NCBI RefSeq assembly: GCF_021018895.1
Contig: NC_079373.1
Span: forward strand, 9,148,501 to 9,212,500
Source: Seriola aureovittata
Taxonomy: Eukaryota; Chordata; Actinopteri; Carangiformes; Carangidae
Length of the DNA stretch: 64,000 bases
Direction: 5' to 3'
The position numbers and the translations under genes were made by a program. Below, piece after piece: positions 1 to 10,235 of this stretch. Each line of letters starts with the position of its first letter. The stretch's first letter is position 1. Below the pieces are notes generated by a model. That model was not told where the DNA came from and ran no database searches. It was given only the letters and a program-made list of their open reading frames with translations.

Positions 1-343
1 AGAGAAAACACCAAATTTAACTGCCCTGCTCCCTATTCACACCTGAAACCTTGTAACACTAACGAGTCACATGACACCAGGGAGGAACAACGACACAATT
101 AGGCACAATTTGAACATGTTCACTGTGAGGTGTACTCACTTGTGTTGCCAGCTGTTCAGACATTAATGGCTGTGTGTTGAGTTATTTTCAGAGGACAGTA
201 AATCTACACTGCTATACAAGCTGTACACTCACTACTTTAAGTTATATCAAAGTTTCATTTCCATAGTGTTGTCCCATGAAATATTATAATAAAATATTTG
301 CAAAAATGTGAGGGGTGCACTCACTTTTGTGAGATACTGTACA
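1..343. repeat. Right-hand part of a dispersed fish DNA-transposon-like repeat
   Basis: The block ends in a motif around 313-342 (GTGCACTCACTTTTGTGAGA followed by TACTGT) that I recognise as the terminus of a very common non-autonomous repeat in teleost genomes. The left end lies outside the window, so length and target duplication cannot be judged. No transposase frame is present. Family assignment is from memory and not verified. Confidence 0.5.
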
Positions 344-1859
344 TCATTAAAGCAGCTGTAATCAACATTTTTATATTGGTAATGGCTCACGTGACAACTT
401 GTTACTGAGAGAGGTGCTTGTAGTGATGAAATTACTGCAGTTCTTCTCAGCTCCATGGAGCATTTTAGCATCAGACCCAGATAGCTCCCTGAGGAGTTGG
501 TGGAGACCAAAAATGGAGATAAAAGAAGAGTGAATGTTGTCGTTTTATTAATCAGGAAACACACCAGAAACACGACTCCGAGTCAGTGATGATCTTGTTC
601 TCTGTCTGCTGGATGGGTAAACAAGCTAAATCAAGTTAAATGATTATGAGATGTGATCATGATCATCAGTAGTTATTTTTAGATGTGATTTATCATATAA
701 ATCAGTTTTCTAAAGCAAAAATCCCAAACGTTTGATTTTTAAGTTCTCAAATGGGAGAATATGCAGTTTGTTTGTGCGTTGGTTTTTTGTTTTGCGATTT
801 TTTTTTGTTTTGTTTTTGTTTTTGTCTGACATTATACTACATTAATTATTTTTAGGTTTTTGACTGTCAGTTGGACAAAACAAGACATTTGATGACACTG
901 TTTTGTGCTCCAGGATATCGTGACGAGCATTCTTCCCTTTTTTCTTCATGTTTTATAGATCAGTTGAACATAGAATTGAGAAAATAATAGGCAAAATATT
1001 GTACAGCTGGGCACTGTAGTTTTAAGCAAACCGTACTCAAACAGGAGTAAATTGTTAATTAGTTAAGGACTGTTTTCAGCTGCAGATTAATACACGGTGC
1101 TTAAGTGAGTGTTTAGCAGCAGGACTGTGTATGTGGGATTGACTCAGAATAAACTTCAGAGCCCGTGTTCGTTGTAGTGAAGAGAGGTAGTGCAGCTGTG
1201 GCTCACTCGTGTTTTAATAACAACGCAGGTGTATGGCTCAGAGGAAAAATATCAGGTTATTGTTAGGATCAATTCGTTGGTGGTTTTCGTCTTTTCATGT
1301 GACAGAATATCACCAGTTATCTTTTAATATTAGTACCTCATTAGCAGTTTACATGTAAAATCATGTTGTGACTTTTTTTGTCTGTGATGTTTGATTATTT
1401 ATTTGATAAAAGTGACAGCTAATTCACTCCATATTTACATTCATGCTGATCAGTAGGATTACACTGAACACTATAATGTGAATGGACTAAATACATTAAT
1501 GTAGAAGAAGCAGCTGGAATCAGGATTATTACATCAGATACAGACTGTTAGAAATATAGAGGGATAATTTATGGAGTTCATGTATTTTATTTTTCATGTG
1601 TCCTTGTCATATTGTCTCAGGTGCACTGGAACAGCATTTGGAAATGTGGAAACATACACAGTTTAATAAATCTTCACACTCCCCGCCCACTGAAATTAAA
1701 ATAACAACATAGCAGCAAATAGAGATTATTCCGTTTCCATGGCTGCAAAGTCAAAAGATAAAGTGTTTGAAAATGTATGGATTTTTTTTAAAGATAGCTT
1801 TTTATTATTTTTATGTTGGGACACAATGTTCTCTTACGTTTCATTGAGTTTATGAGCCA

Positions 1860-2060
1860 GTCGACCAATCCGGAGAGGCGTTGTTGAGCTCCGCCCAATA
1901 GCAGCTGCTGTTGTTGTCGCTCCGCGGTGGGAGGGGCAGGTTGTAGCAGCTGTTTGGAGTTTGCCTGAGAGCAAGGATCCACCACGTTACGTTGTGGATT
2001 AAATATTTGCGGTCAGTCGTGATAGTGAAAGTGAGCGTGCAGCTGCAGCCGCGGGTGTGG
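1860..2060 (+). promoter_or_regulatory. Probable core promoter / 5' UTR of the chchd gene
   Basis: Directly upstream of the start codon at 2061 lies a GC-richer stretch with two forward CCAAT boxes (1864-1868 and 1895-1899), the second inside CCGCCCAAT, followed by a G-rich run near 1925-1940. The surrounding 1.8 kb is AT-rich. No TATA box is evident at a fitting distance. Assignment as promoter is inference; the transcription start is not visible. Confidence 0.45.
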
Positions 2061-5000
2061 ATGGGGGGAAACAGCCCGAGTCACCTCTCCTATGAAGATG
2101 ATGGTGAAGGTGGAAGAGTTACTTTTGTGAAGGGCATTCGGGTGAGTGAAAGCTCTGGGAAAAAACTTGATTTGGATTGGGAGTAACTCAAGGGTCATGC
2201 ACACAGTTTCTTCACAGCTACATCTATTGACATGCTGTCGCTGCAGAGTGCATGAGTGTCTGTTTTTAAATTAAGTTCTCCATTTGTGCGATACTCATAA
2301 AACACGAGTACACGCATGTCTAATCACTGCACGGTCAGTGGCTCAACAATAGAAACATGGTTGGACCATTTTGGAAAGGGTTAGTGTTCCAGTAAATGAT
2401 AAAAACACAACGTAACAAACAACAAATCAAGGCACAAACTTCAGATAATCCAAGTAAAAATAAACGTAAAGCAATATAAAATGGGGGGGCAAAAAGGCTT
2501 TTATATAAACACAACACAAATTGGGTAGCAACTTTTTATTATATAGAAAATTTTAATATTTTCATTCTGTTATGTTTCTTGCTACACACTGAAAAATGAG
2601 ACCAAATTTCATAAATCTTCCCTGGGTAATTATTTGTCCTTAATTGCGATTAGAAATTAAAAAGCACTCCTGTTTCATTAATTTATTAAACAAAATCAGT
2701 CAAAGAAACAAAAGAACATTCACAAAAATATCTGCTTCATTTTTACACTTCCAACAGTAAATAGTAGTAGTTTGTACTTTTTTCACTGCAACCCTGGCCA
2801 CCCTGACACCCCCCACCATGTTTGCCACAGATCCTCTTCCATGTTTGAGTTAAGATTATTCTTAAATATTCACAGTTATCGAACAGAGTGTTTGCCATAA
2901 GTTTATTAAAAACCGAGGCTGAATGTGCACTGCAAGGTAAGTTAAAGGATTAGGTAAATAGTTTGTTTAAAAAAACAAACAAATGCTTTGGAGAGAAAAT
3001 AAACCATTCTTCTTTTGAAAAAAATAAATAAATAAAAAGAATATGTCACGAATAAAAAGCAATTTAGTTTTTAAAGATTGTTTAAGATGAATGTAGAGGA
3101 GTAAAAAGTACAATATGTCTCTCAGAACTGTAGTGGAATATAAAGTAGCATAAAATAAAGCAAAAGTACCTCAAATTCAGACAAAAGTACTTGACTAAAT
3201 GTAACTTTCCACCTCTGATGTTGTGTAAGTGCTGCAATGCTCAGAAAGAGTCATCCTTTAGAAGAGAATACAATGATTCAAATAAGTCAAAGAGGAGCAA
3301 ATAAACAATTGTATAACTTTATTTTTGAAGAAATATGACTCCAAATAAATACCTACAAAAAGAAATGAAGAAAGCAATGACAGGACAAACTTAACTTGTT
3401 TACCAGACACAACATTTTTCGTAGTCTCCGAAAATAATGTTCCCAAAATAAAAAGGTGACTGTTCTTCATCCCTTTTGATTACAGTCATGACTCTGGTCA
3501 CCTGAAAGGTAGCTCTTTAAATTTCACAACAGTAAGTCAGAAGAATGAGTATGAGAGATACTGAACCAAAGTTTCAGAGGCTAAAATATGAGGATCCTGA
3601 AATGTTTTTGCACAGATGGAATCAGGAGACTCAGAGCTTTCAAACATTGTTTAATCTGGCACATAACAAAAGACACCTGAAGCGGAGCTAACAAGGCGAA
3701 AGCGTCCCACTGACGGGACAGTGCATTTTGAGGTGTGGACAGGCAGACAGTCTGCTGTCAGACGTGACTGAGAGACCAGGTACACCTGTCAGAAAACCAC
3801 ATGAGAATTAGAAGAACTGCTGATGAGTCCAGCAGGTGGAGCTCACAACAATAAATGTTTCTGTTTCTTCTCGTTTTCTCCAGCTGTCGGACAAAGTCAT
3901 CAAACGGATGAGACAGCCCTCGCAGGTCGTCCGTCCTCAGCCCTCACAGAATGGAGGTCCTCCTTCACACTCCCCTGAAAACCAAACACCCGCTCCAGTC
4001 CCCGCCCCCTCTGTCGAACACCTGTTACCTCTCCTGACGCCTCCTCCTGATCCATTCATCCTGCCTCCACCCCCTTCTCCTCAGGAGGCCCCATCTACAC
4101 CTCCATCAGTGCAACCTGCGCCTCCTCCTGTAAAACTGGTCCCCCCTCCTCCTGTGAAGTTTCACTCCCTTCCTCCGACCTCTGTTGAGCCTGAAGCATC
4201 TCCTCCATCACCACCTCCTCCTGCAGTGGAGCCAGTAGTCCTGCCTTCCCCTGAACCCTTCGTCCTTCCTCCACCTGCAGAGCCATGCCCAGCAGCTGCA
4301 GCCCCATGTGAACCCATGAAACCGGCACCTCCACCTCCTGAACCTGCTGCTGCAGCCCCATCTGAACCTGTGAAACTGGCACCTCCACCTCCTGAACCTG
4401 CTGCTGCAGCCCCATCTGAACCTGTGAAACTGGCACCTCCACCTGCTGCTGCAGCTCCATCTGAACCCATGAAACCGGCACCTCCACCTCCTGAACCTGC
4501 TGCTGCAGCCCCATCTGAACCTGTGAAACTGGCACCTCCACCTGCTGCTGCAGCCCCATGTGAACCCATGAAACCGGCACCTCCACCTCCTGAACCTGCT
4601 GCTGCAGCCCCATCTGAACCTGTGAAACTGGCACCTCCACCTCCTGAACCTGCTTCTGCAGCTCCATCTGAACCCATGAAACCAGCACCTCCACCTGCTG
4701 CTGCAGCCCCATCTGAACCCATGAAACCAGCACCTCCACCTCCTGAACTTGCTTCTGCAGCTCCATCTGAACCCATGAAACCAGCACCTCCACCCACCTA
4801 TGTTGAAGCTATCATCCCTGCAGTCCCACCAGTGGAAGTGGTTCAACCTCCACCTACTGTTGAACCTCCACCAGTTGAACCAATAATCCCACCCTATCCT
4901 GAGGATTCAGCTCCAGTTGAAGCTGTAGTTTCGCCTCCTCAAGTGGAGCCTGTAGTCCCACCTGCTCCAGTTGAAGAGGTGCCTCCAGCTGCGCCTCCAG

Positions 5001-8000
5001 CTGTTGATTCGCCACCTCCATGTGAACTGGTTCCACCTCCTCCAGAGCCAGTGACAGCTCCCTCTCCTGCCCCAGAGCTCACGTTTGAAGAGCCCTGCCC
5101 ACCTTGTCACTGTGTGGAGCTGGCCGTCGTACCCGCTGATGATCCTGTAAGTGAACCCTTCGTAGAGCCTGTAGCACCGCCTCCATCTGCTCCTTCTCCT
5201 TCTGATCCATCTCCAGCTCCTGAAGAGTTCACCCTCACCCTGCTTCTGCCCCCTGTTGTTGAGGATGAAGTGCTCGCTGTCGCCTCAGTGCCCCCACCTG
5301 CTGCAGCAGGTAAGTTACGTCTCAATAGCCACAGAAGTGCTTGCTTGTGTGGCATATTCGTGGTAGTTGACATGGTGCTCAAGTGCGTGTGGAAGTTCAT
5401 CAGAGCTCGCTGAAACACACTTGATTAATGAGGACAAGATGTCACTCGCTGGAACAAATAAGTAAGATCGAGCACACGGTTTCCATATAGTTACAATCAG
5501 AGGAGATCCTGAGTGGAGAAATACAATTGATAAAGCAGTTACATCTAGAAGCACGCAGGTCTACTGTACATGACGGAGACATAACAGGATATTATTTTGA
5601 TGGTTTCTGTCTGAAGAAATTTTAAGGATGGAATATTTTCCTCAAAGTCTTTTAATAAAAGGATCAAATATTTATGTTGACAGCGTCAGACGTGATATTA
5701 ATCCTCCGCAGTCTCACTGAGAAATGTTAATATTCCTTCATAACAAACTGTGGAGATTCTGACAGAACTTGTTAACGTTTGGACATGAACGTCTTAAACT
5801 TCCTCATGTCTGTTGATAAATGTCTGTCCTAAAACCAGCAACCAACAACAGCTGGACTGGTGTGGTGCACTAGACCATAGGGGATTGTGGGATACACTTA
5901 GCTCTGAAAGTGCTGCCATGCAGTCTGAGGGAAAGTATGAATCAAGTGTTGGTGAAGTGAACTGTGTGTTGGTGCTTCTCTGGTCTCCTTCCTGCCATTG
6001 CAGGAACAAGAAGGCTCTTTTTGTTTTTTTCCTAAAAACCAAGATATACATGTTTCTGGTGGCAATGTCACAACTGATACCAGAGTTTTAAGGCTTGTTT
6101 CAATACTCTGATGTGACATTTCAACCACTGTGTCAGGATTTGATCTGAAGAGCAAAAATCAAGTTTGCTGCTTCATTTCATAGTTTGAAACTGTTCTCAT
6201 CGTTTATGGCTTGTAGAACAGTTTGAAATAAATCAACAACCTCATGTTTTTTTTCCCCGTCAAATTTCTTGTGTTCACAAACAGCCTTGCCCATCTCTCC
6301 TGAAGTGGTGGAGGAAGAGCTGAGGCAGAAGATCAAAGGCGAGATGCAGAGAAGTCTAGAGGAGGAGATCAACCTGAGGAGGCAGGAGCTGCAGCGACAG
6401 TAAGGCTTGTGTGTTTGAGGCTTGTGTCTTGTGTGTCCAATTATGTAAAATAACTTAATTCAACCCGAGCCATTTAGTGGCAAACATGTAAACACAAAAA
6501 AATAAATGAATAGTAAAATAGAACAAATTAAAAGTAAAATATAAAGAAATATTTGGGAAAATAATTCCACCACAAAGCCCATTTAGTAGCTTTTCTGGAG
6601 CTTTCAATCATATTATTACATGATGTTCATCAGCAGGTGGAGTTTGCACAGTTGTCATGGAAACACGGACGTTCAAATTTCCGTTATGTTCTGTGCTCTT
6701 GGAGGATTTCTTGCCATTATTTCCTTAAAAAACTAAGGTTCAAAGTTCATTTCTGACCTTGGAATCAGCAGATGAATAAACAGAAATCTCAACACAAAGT
6801 CCATTTAGTAGCTGTTCTGGAGCTTTTGATCGCATTACATAATCTGAATTGGCAGATGGAAGAAAAAAAATGCAAATACAAAATATGAATGATGATGAGT
6901 TGCAAAATTACATTACAAGCAATCACCAATTAACAAGGTGAAATATGAAGTATGAGTGGAAAATGAGAAACGACAATAATGAATTGTTGGGCTGCAACTA
7001 ATGGTCATTTCTCATCATCAGTGACTCTGCTGAAAAACGTTCTCAGTTAATTGATTAATCATTGTAGTTGAATTGTAACAAAAGAGAAAAAGATGCTCAT
7101 TTTAATTTCCCATAGCCCAAAGTAATGTTTTCAAATGTCCCATTTTGTCCAAACAACAGTCTCAAACCTAAAAATCTTCAGTTCACAATTGTACAAGACA
7201 AAATATTGACATTTGAAAATCTGGAACCAGCGAATTTGATGTTTTATTAACCTTTAGTTTGACACATATAGGCCTATATAAAGAAGATGATGTATTGTGG
7301 TTTAGTTGTCTCAGGTGATCATTTGAACTGTAATAGATTCACCTGTAGAAAATGTTTTAAAACGTGATGCGTGTGCACGTGTGTGAAGGCTGGAGGAGAT
7401 GAGGGCTCAGGCTCAGGCAGAGGCCAAGGCGGCAGCCCAGGCTCAGGTGGACGAGCAGGTGAAGAAGACGCTGGAGGCGGAGAAGGCGGCGCACATGGAG
7501 AAGCTGACAGACGCCATCATGAAGGAGCGTATGAAGACGGAGGATGAGAAGCTCATGGTGCAGCTTTATGTAAGCAGAAACAGACATGTGTGACCTTTGT
7601 GGACAGTACTGTGCAAAAGGTTTAGTCACCAAAAGTAACGTGAGGATGATTTCAAAAGTAATACCATGTTTTTATTTATCAGATAACTAAGTCGAACCAG
7701 TTCTCCTCAGTCCACGTGTGCACAGTTCTTCAAGCTGTTTGACAGGTTGTCGTTCCAAGTATCTTGGAGGACTGACTCGGTTCTTCTGTCTCTTCATGCG
7801 ATCCCGGACTGACTCGGTGATGTTGAGATCAGGGCTCTGTGGAGGCCAGACCATCTGCTGCAGGACTCCTTGTTCTTCTCGTCCCTGAAGACAGTTCTAG
7901 CTTTATGTCATGCTGCAGAATGAATTTGAGACCGATCAGACGCCTCCCTGATTGATCTTCTAAAGTTCCTAAAAGCCGTGCACAGTACTGTATGTGTCAG

Positions 8001-9616
8001 GATCTCTTGTAAACATGACAGCCTTTCCTCGTCTTACTGTTTCTTTCTCTTTGTTGCCCTGCTGTCTTGTTTCAGTGGATGGAGCTGAAGGTAAGACGGG
8101 AGAGAACTCCTACTTGCATGACTTAATCCTTCACTTTCATTCTGCTCTAACCAGCTGCTGCACCTCTGTTTGTCTGCTCGCTGTGTCTTCAGATAAGACA
8201 GAAAGTCATTGTGGAACTTGGGCATAACAGCCCACAGAATATTATTTTATTTATATTTTTATGTAACCTTTATTTAACCAGGCAAATAATCCCATTGAGG
8301 TTTGAAAACTCTTTTTAAAGGGAGACCTTTTTCAGACAGGACAACACAACATCAAGAATAAAACATCAGTCAAAACCAGGTGATACAATTGTTAGTATTA
8401 AGAAAACGAAAACAGAGACACTAAGTAAAGGAATCATGTTGCATAGAGTTTACAGTAGCCTTGAATTCAGTCGGGGATACCCAACTTTAATTTCCCTCTG
8501 CAGACGCTTCTGTATTATGAAATGATAAGAAATGTAATATTTGCTTGGATACATTGTTCTTCTGATGTTATGATGATTATTGTGAACTCACACAGGCTTA
8601 TCAGTTGGAGGAGAAGGAGAAAGAGTTAAAGAAACGAGAAGTTCTCTACAAGAAACATGTTGCAAAACTTGAAACAAAGGTACGTGAAGCTTTTGATGCT
8701 TTTCCTTGTTTATTTCAAGCTGCATGAATCCATTTTTACCACTAAGGGGCACCATGACTAAACAAAGTCACAGTTATACACTGTTATTGGATTATCAAGC
8801 TGTTCAGGCAGGTTAGCAAAAAGTGTTTACTCTGACATTTAACCGAAACAAAGGGAAACGAGCTGTAAATGTCTGTATAAGTTACTCGCCTCATAACAAT
8901 GTAGTAGTGCTTATGTGTACTGTGTACAAGACAGTAGTGTCTTGAATTATCATGAAAGATTTCCAGAGTCTGTTTCAGCAGTGATATTGTATCTGGATGC
9001 TCATGTGTGGTGTGTTTTCTTTGACAGTGTACCGAGTTTTACAAAGGGACTGCTGAGAGCTTCCAGAAGGGCAAAGAGGAGACTCACAACCGTTTTGCGT
9101 AGGTCATTTACATAAACACCTGGACTGTATCTGCAGATTTACTGCGGGATCAGTGCTTCACAAGCATTTTTTGAAACTTTTGTGTTGTGCTAAGTGAGGT
9201 CACAGAGTTCACTGACAAGCGGTGCGCGTTATACATGAGATCAGGTAGTTGTTTCAGTAATGTTTCACTAGTTTGGTTGGTGTGAACGTGACGCTTTGAT
9301 ATTTGCATGGCTGTGTTTTTGTGCTCTCTCAGGCGTGTCAGTATCCAGCCAGTGTGTGGAGACCTGCAGAGTCAGATTTTAAAATGCTACAAGGAGAACA
9401 CAGGGAAGACTCTGTCCTGCTCCAGTATTGCCTCGGCCTACATGCATTGTGTGGACAACGCCAAGAAAGTACGACTCAACCTATAAAATGTTTTTCCTGC
9501 CCCTCCCACTGTCACATTTAACTTTTTTTATTCACTTTCTATTTACTTTACTATTCATCCTTGATTTGAACTGAATATCTCTTCGTCTACAGGATAAAGT
9601 GAGCACTGGAGGTTAA
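2061..9616 (+). CDS. chchd3: MICOS complex subunit of the Mic19/Mic25 (CHCHD3/CHCHD6) family with an expanded proline-rich exon
   Basis: Coding exons: 2061-2141, 3884-5309, 6285-6399, 7389-7569, (8076-8090 optional microexon), 8596-8679, 9028-9098, 9333-9468, 9593-9616. All junctions are GT..AG and in phase, giving 705 residues, or 710 with the microexon; human CHCHD3 has 227. The protein starts MGGN, a myristoylation-type start as in CHCHD3, then VTFVKGIR joined to LSDKVIKRMR, the conserved N-terminal motif. Exon 2 adds about 475 mostly Pro/Ala/Glu codons. Exons 3-6 encode a charged coiled coil (EEELRQKIKGE to QLEEKEKELKKRE). The end is a CHCH domain with two CX9C motifs (CGDLQSQILKC, CSSIASAYMHC), which in this family form disulfides in the intermembrane space. 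Family members help hold cristae junctions with mitofilin and Sam50. KGIR, YMHCV and the terminal GG favour CHCHD3 over CHCHD6, but a fish CHCHD6 paralogue is possible. Start: first ATG in frame, G at +4. Confidence 0.86.
2590..2770 (-). repeat. Diverged copy of the repeat at 61.3 kb
   Basis: The stretch around 2594-2640 (GAGACCAAATTTCATAAATC and following) and the one around 2735-2755 (ATCTGCTTCATTTTTACACT) resemble, in the same order, sequences around 61307-61345 and 61620-61645. This copy is shorter inside and has no useful open frame. It is probably an old retroelement 3' end in intron 1 of the chchd gene. Confidence 0.4.
3093..3225. repeat. Dispersed fish repeat (first of two opposed copies)
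   Basis: A block rich in the phrases AAAAGTAC and AGTACTTGACTAAATGTAAC and ending in TTTCCACCTCTG. A related block in opposite orientation lies at about 10396-10533, ending CCTCCACCACTG. This is a short interspersed repeat type I recognise from many teleost genomes; family name not verified. It lies in intron 1 of the chchd gene. Confidence 0.5.
3884..5309 (+). CDS. chchd3: Exon 2 of the chchd gene: 1426-bp proline-rich coding exon
   Basis: One exon with acceptor TTTCTCCAG at 3875-3883 and donor GTAAGT after 5309. Its first 10 codons (LSDKVIKRMR) complete the conserved CHCHD3/6 N-terminal motif; the next roughly 460 are dominated by Pro, Ala, Glu, Val and Ser with PPP/PPPP runs. The frame stays open to the donor, and its last base plus CC of the next exon makes a sense codon, so phase is kept. 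In human CHCHD3 the matching segment is only a few dozen residues. The region should be disordered. A shorter isoform using an internal donor cannot be excluded. Confidence 0.8.
4309..4797 (+). repeat. In-frame coding minisatellite, 54-bp and 45-bp units, about 10 copies
   Basis: Within exon 2 the unit P(S/C)EP(V/M)K(L/P)APPPPEPAAAA, 18 codons, alternates with a shortened 15-codon unit lacking the PPEP step. I count about ten units in register, differing at a few positions (SEPVKL versus SEPMKP; PELASAA near the end). All length changes are multiples of three, so the frame is kept. Near-identity of neighbouring units indicates recent slippage or unequal exchange, and copy number may vary between individuals. 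Confidence 0.9.
6570..6865. repeat. Tandem pair of a short dispersed repeat
   Basis: Two related blocks, about 6575-6665 and 6790-6865, share the phrase CCATTTAGTAGCT.TTCTGGAGCTTT followed by a similar ATTACAT..TGA tail. Reverse-oriented relatives occur at about 22775-22800 (AAAGCTCCAGAACAACTACT) and 22900-22935. This is an interspersed repeat inside intron 3 of the chchd gene. Confidence 0.5.
6984..7260. repeat. Dispersed repeat starting with the GGGCTGCAACTAATG motif
   Basis: Opens with GGGCTGCAACTAATGGTCA and contains a TTAATTGATTAATCATT core, then CAAATGTCCCATTTTGTCC. Related pieces occur at about 25380-25540, 30380-30560 and 39795-40120 (AGGCTGAAACTAAC, GATTAATTGCTAAT, CAAATGTCGTTTTGTCC). 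This is one of the most abundant non-autonomous repeat families in percomorph fish as far as I recall. Confidence 0.55.
7603..7991. mobile_element. 389-bp non-autonomous DNA transposon with perfect 13-bp terminal inverted repeats
   Basis: The left end ACAGTACTGTGCA (7603-7615) is matched exactly by its reverse complement TGCACAGTACTGT (7979-7991). The interior has no long open frame and contains text common to a fish repeat (GGAGGCCAGACCATCTGCTG and similar). No clear target-site duplication is visible at the borders. It sits in intron 4 of the chchd gene, less than 90 bp before the microexon. Confidence 0.7.
8076..8090 (+). CDS. chchd3: Candidate 15-nt microexon of the chchd gene, encoding WMELK
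   Basis: Five codons lie between a strong acceptor (CTTGTTTCAG, 8066-8075) and a strong donor (GTAAGA, 8091-8096). Flanking exons end and begin on whole codons (TAT before, GCT after), so inclusion or skipping keeps frame. Without it, the segment from TEDEK to QLEEK is 18 residues, the same as the matching stretch of human CHCHD3 (227 aa). From memory, a 232-aa human isoform exists, five residues longer, which would fit an alternative microexon here. TGC triplets lie in the pyrimidine tract just upstream, as often seen at neural microexons. Confidence 0.55.
8232..8350. repeat. Dispersed fish repeat fragment
   Basis: Contains ACCTTTATTTAACCAGGCAA and CCCATTGAGGTTTGAAAACT followed by GGGAGACCTTTTTCAGACAG, a recognisable repeat text in many fish genomes. 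It lies in the intron between the microexon and exon 8596-8679. No coding potential. Confidence 0.5.
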
Positions 9617-10229
9617 TGTGGACCGCTTGATGAGGATGTCCGTACATCTGGCAGATTTACTGCTGCAGGGAAGAAAACAAACAGATGAGTTACATAGGAC
9701 GGAGTTCACATGTATCTAGAAGAAGTGCCATATACCCTCACACTGACTTCTCTGATGCAGGCCAGTAATCTGCCCGGTACAGGTGTCACAAAAACACCCA
9801 GTTTAGCTTTAAGTAACACTTCATGTCTGCAACCTCTCGGGATCATCCTGAAACCAAATGTGCCAAAACTACAACAATAACAGGAAGATATTTTCAAGCA
9901 TCTGTTTTTGTTAATTACGCACAACATAAAAAAGGAGACATAAGATTCAAGTTTGTCACAGATGGTTTTCATTTTGTCACCAGTTTGAGTCCAAGGAAGG
10001 TGTTTGTATGAGATATAAGCTGAACGTGAGCCTGGTTAATCAATATGTACGTGTGCCTTGACGTTAGGAAAGCTGATTATGAGATTGCAGATGGATGACA
10101 GAACTGCAGAGTGTCTTACTTGTTAAAGGTTATTGAACTGTACATAAATTATTTCAGGGAGTTTTCACCTTCAACGTATCTTCCTCAAAGTTTGGTGCAT
10201 GCACAAACGCACACGAATCAATGGGTGTC

Positions 10230-10235
10230 AATAAA
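10230..10235 (+). terminator. Candidate polyadenylation signal of the chchd gene
   Basis: AATAAA about 610 bp after the stop codon at 9614-9616, followed within 30 bp by T-rich sequence (TTCTTTTGTTC). This would give a 3' UTR of about 0.63 kb. No other canonical AATAAA was noticed between the stop and this site. Confidence 0.5.

Noticed and set aside
247..573. 108-codon minus-strand frame at the left edge
   Set aside because: Its second half falls inside the transposon-derived repeat at 1-343 and the content resembles no protein family.
1992..2186. Upstream-extended frame through the chchd start and into intron 1
   Set aside because: It starts from TTG and reads past a clear donor (CGG followed by GTGAGT). 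The family start MGG at 2061 and the splice to LSDK at 3884 fit the known protein much better.
4095..4846. Three long open frames (211-232 codons) on the minus strand
   Set aside because: They mirror the proline/alanine-rich repeat of exon 2 on the plus strand. The repeat's codon use contains no reverse-strand stops, so all frames stay open together. Products are low-complexity and the plus-strand frame has splice-site and family support.
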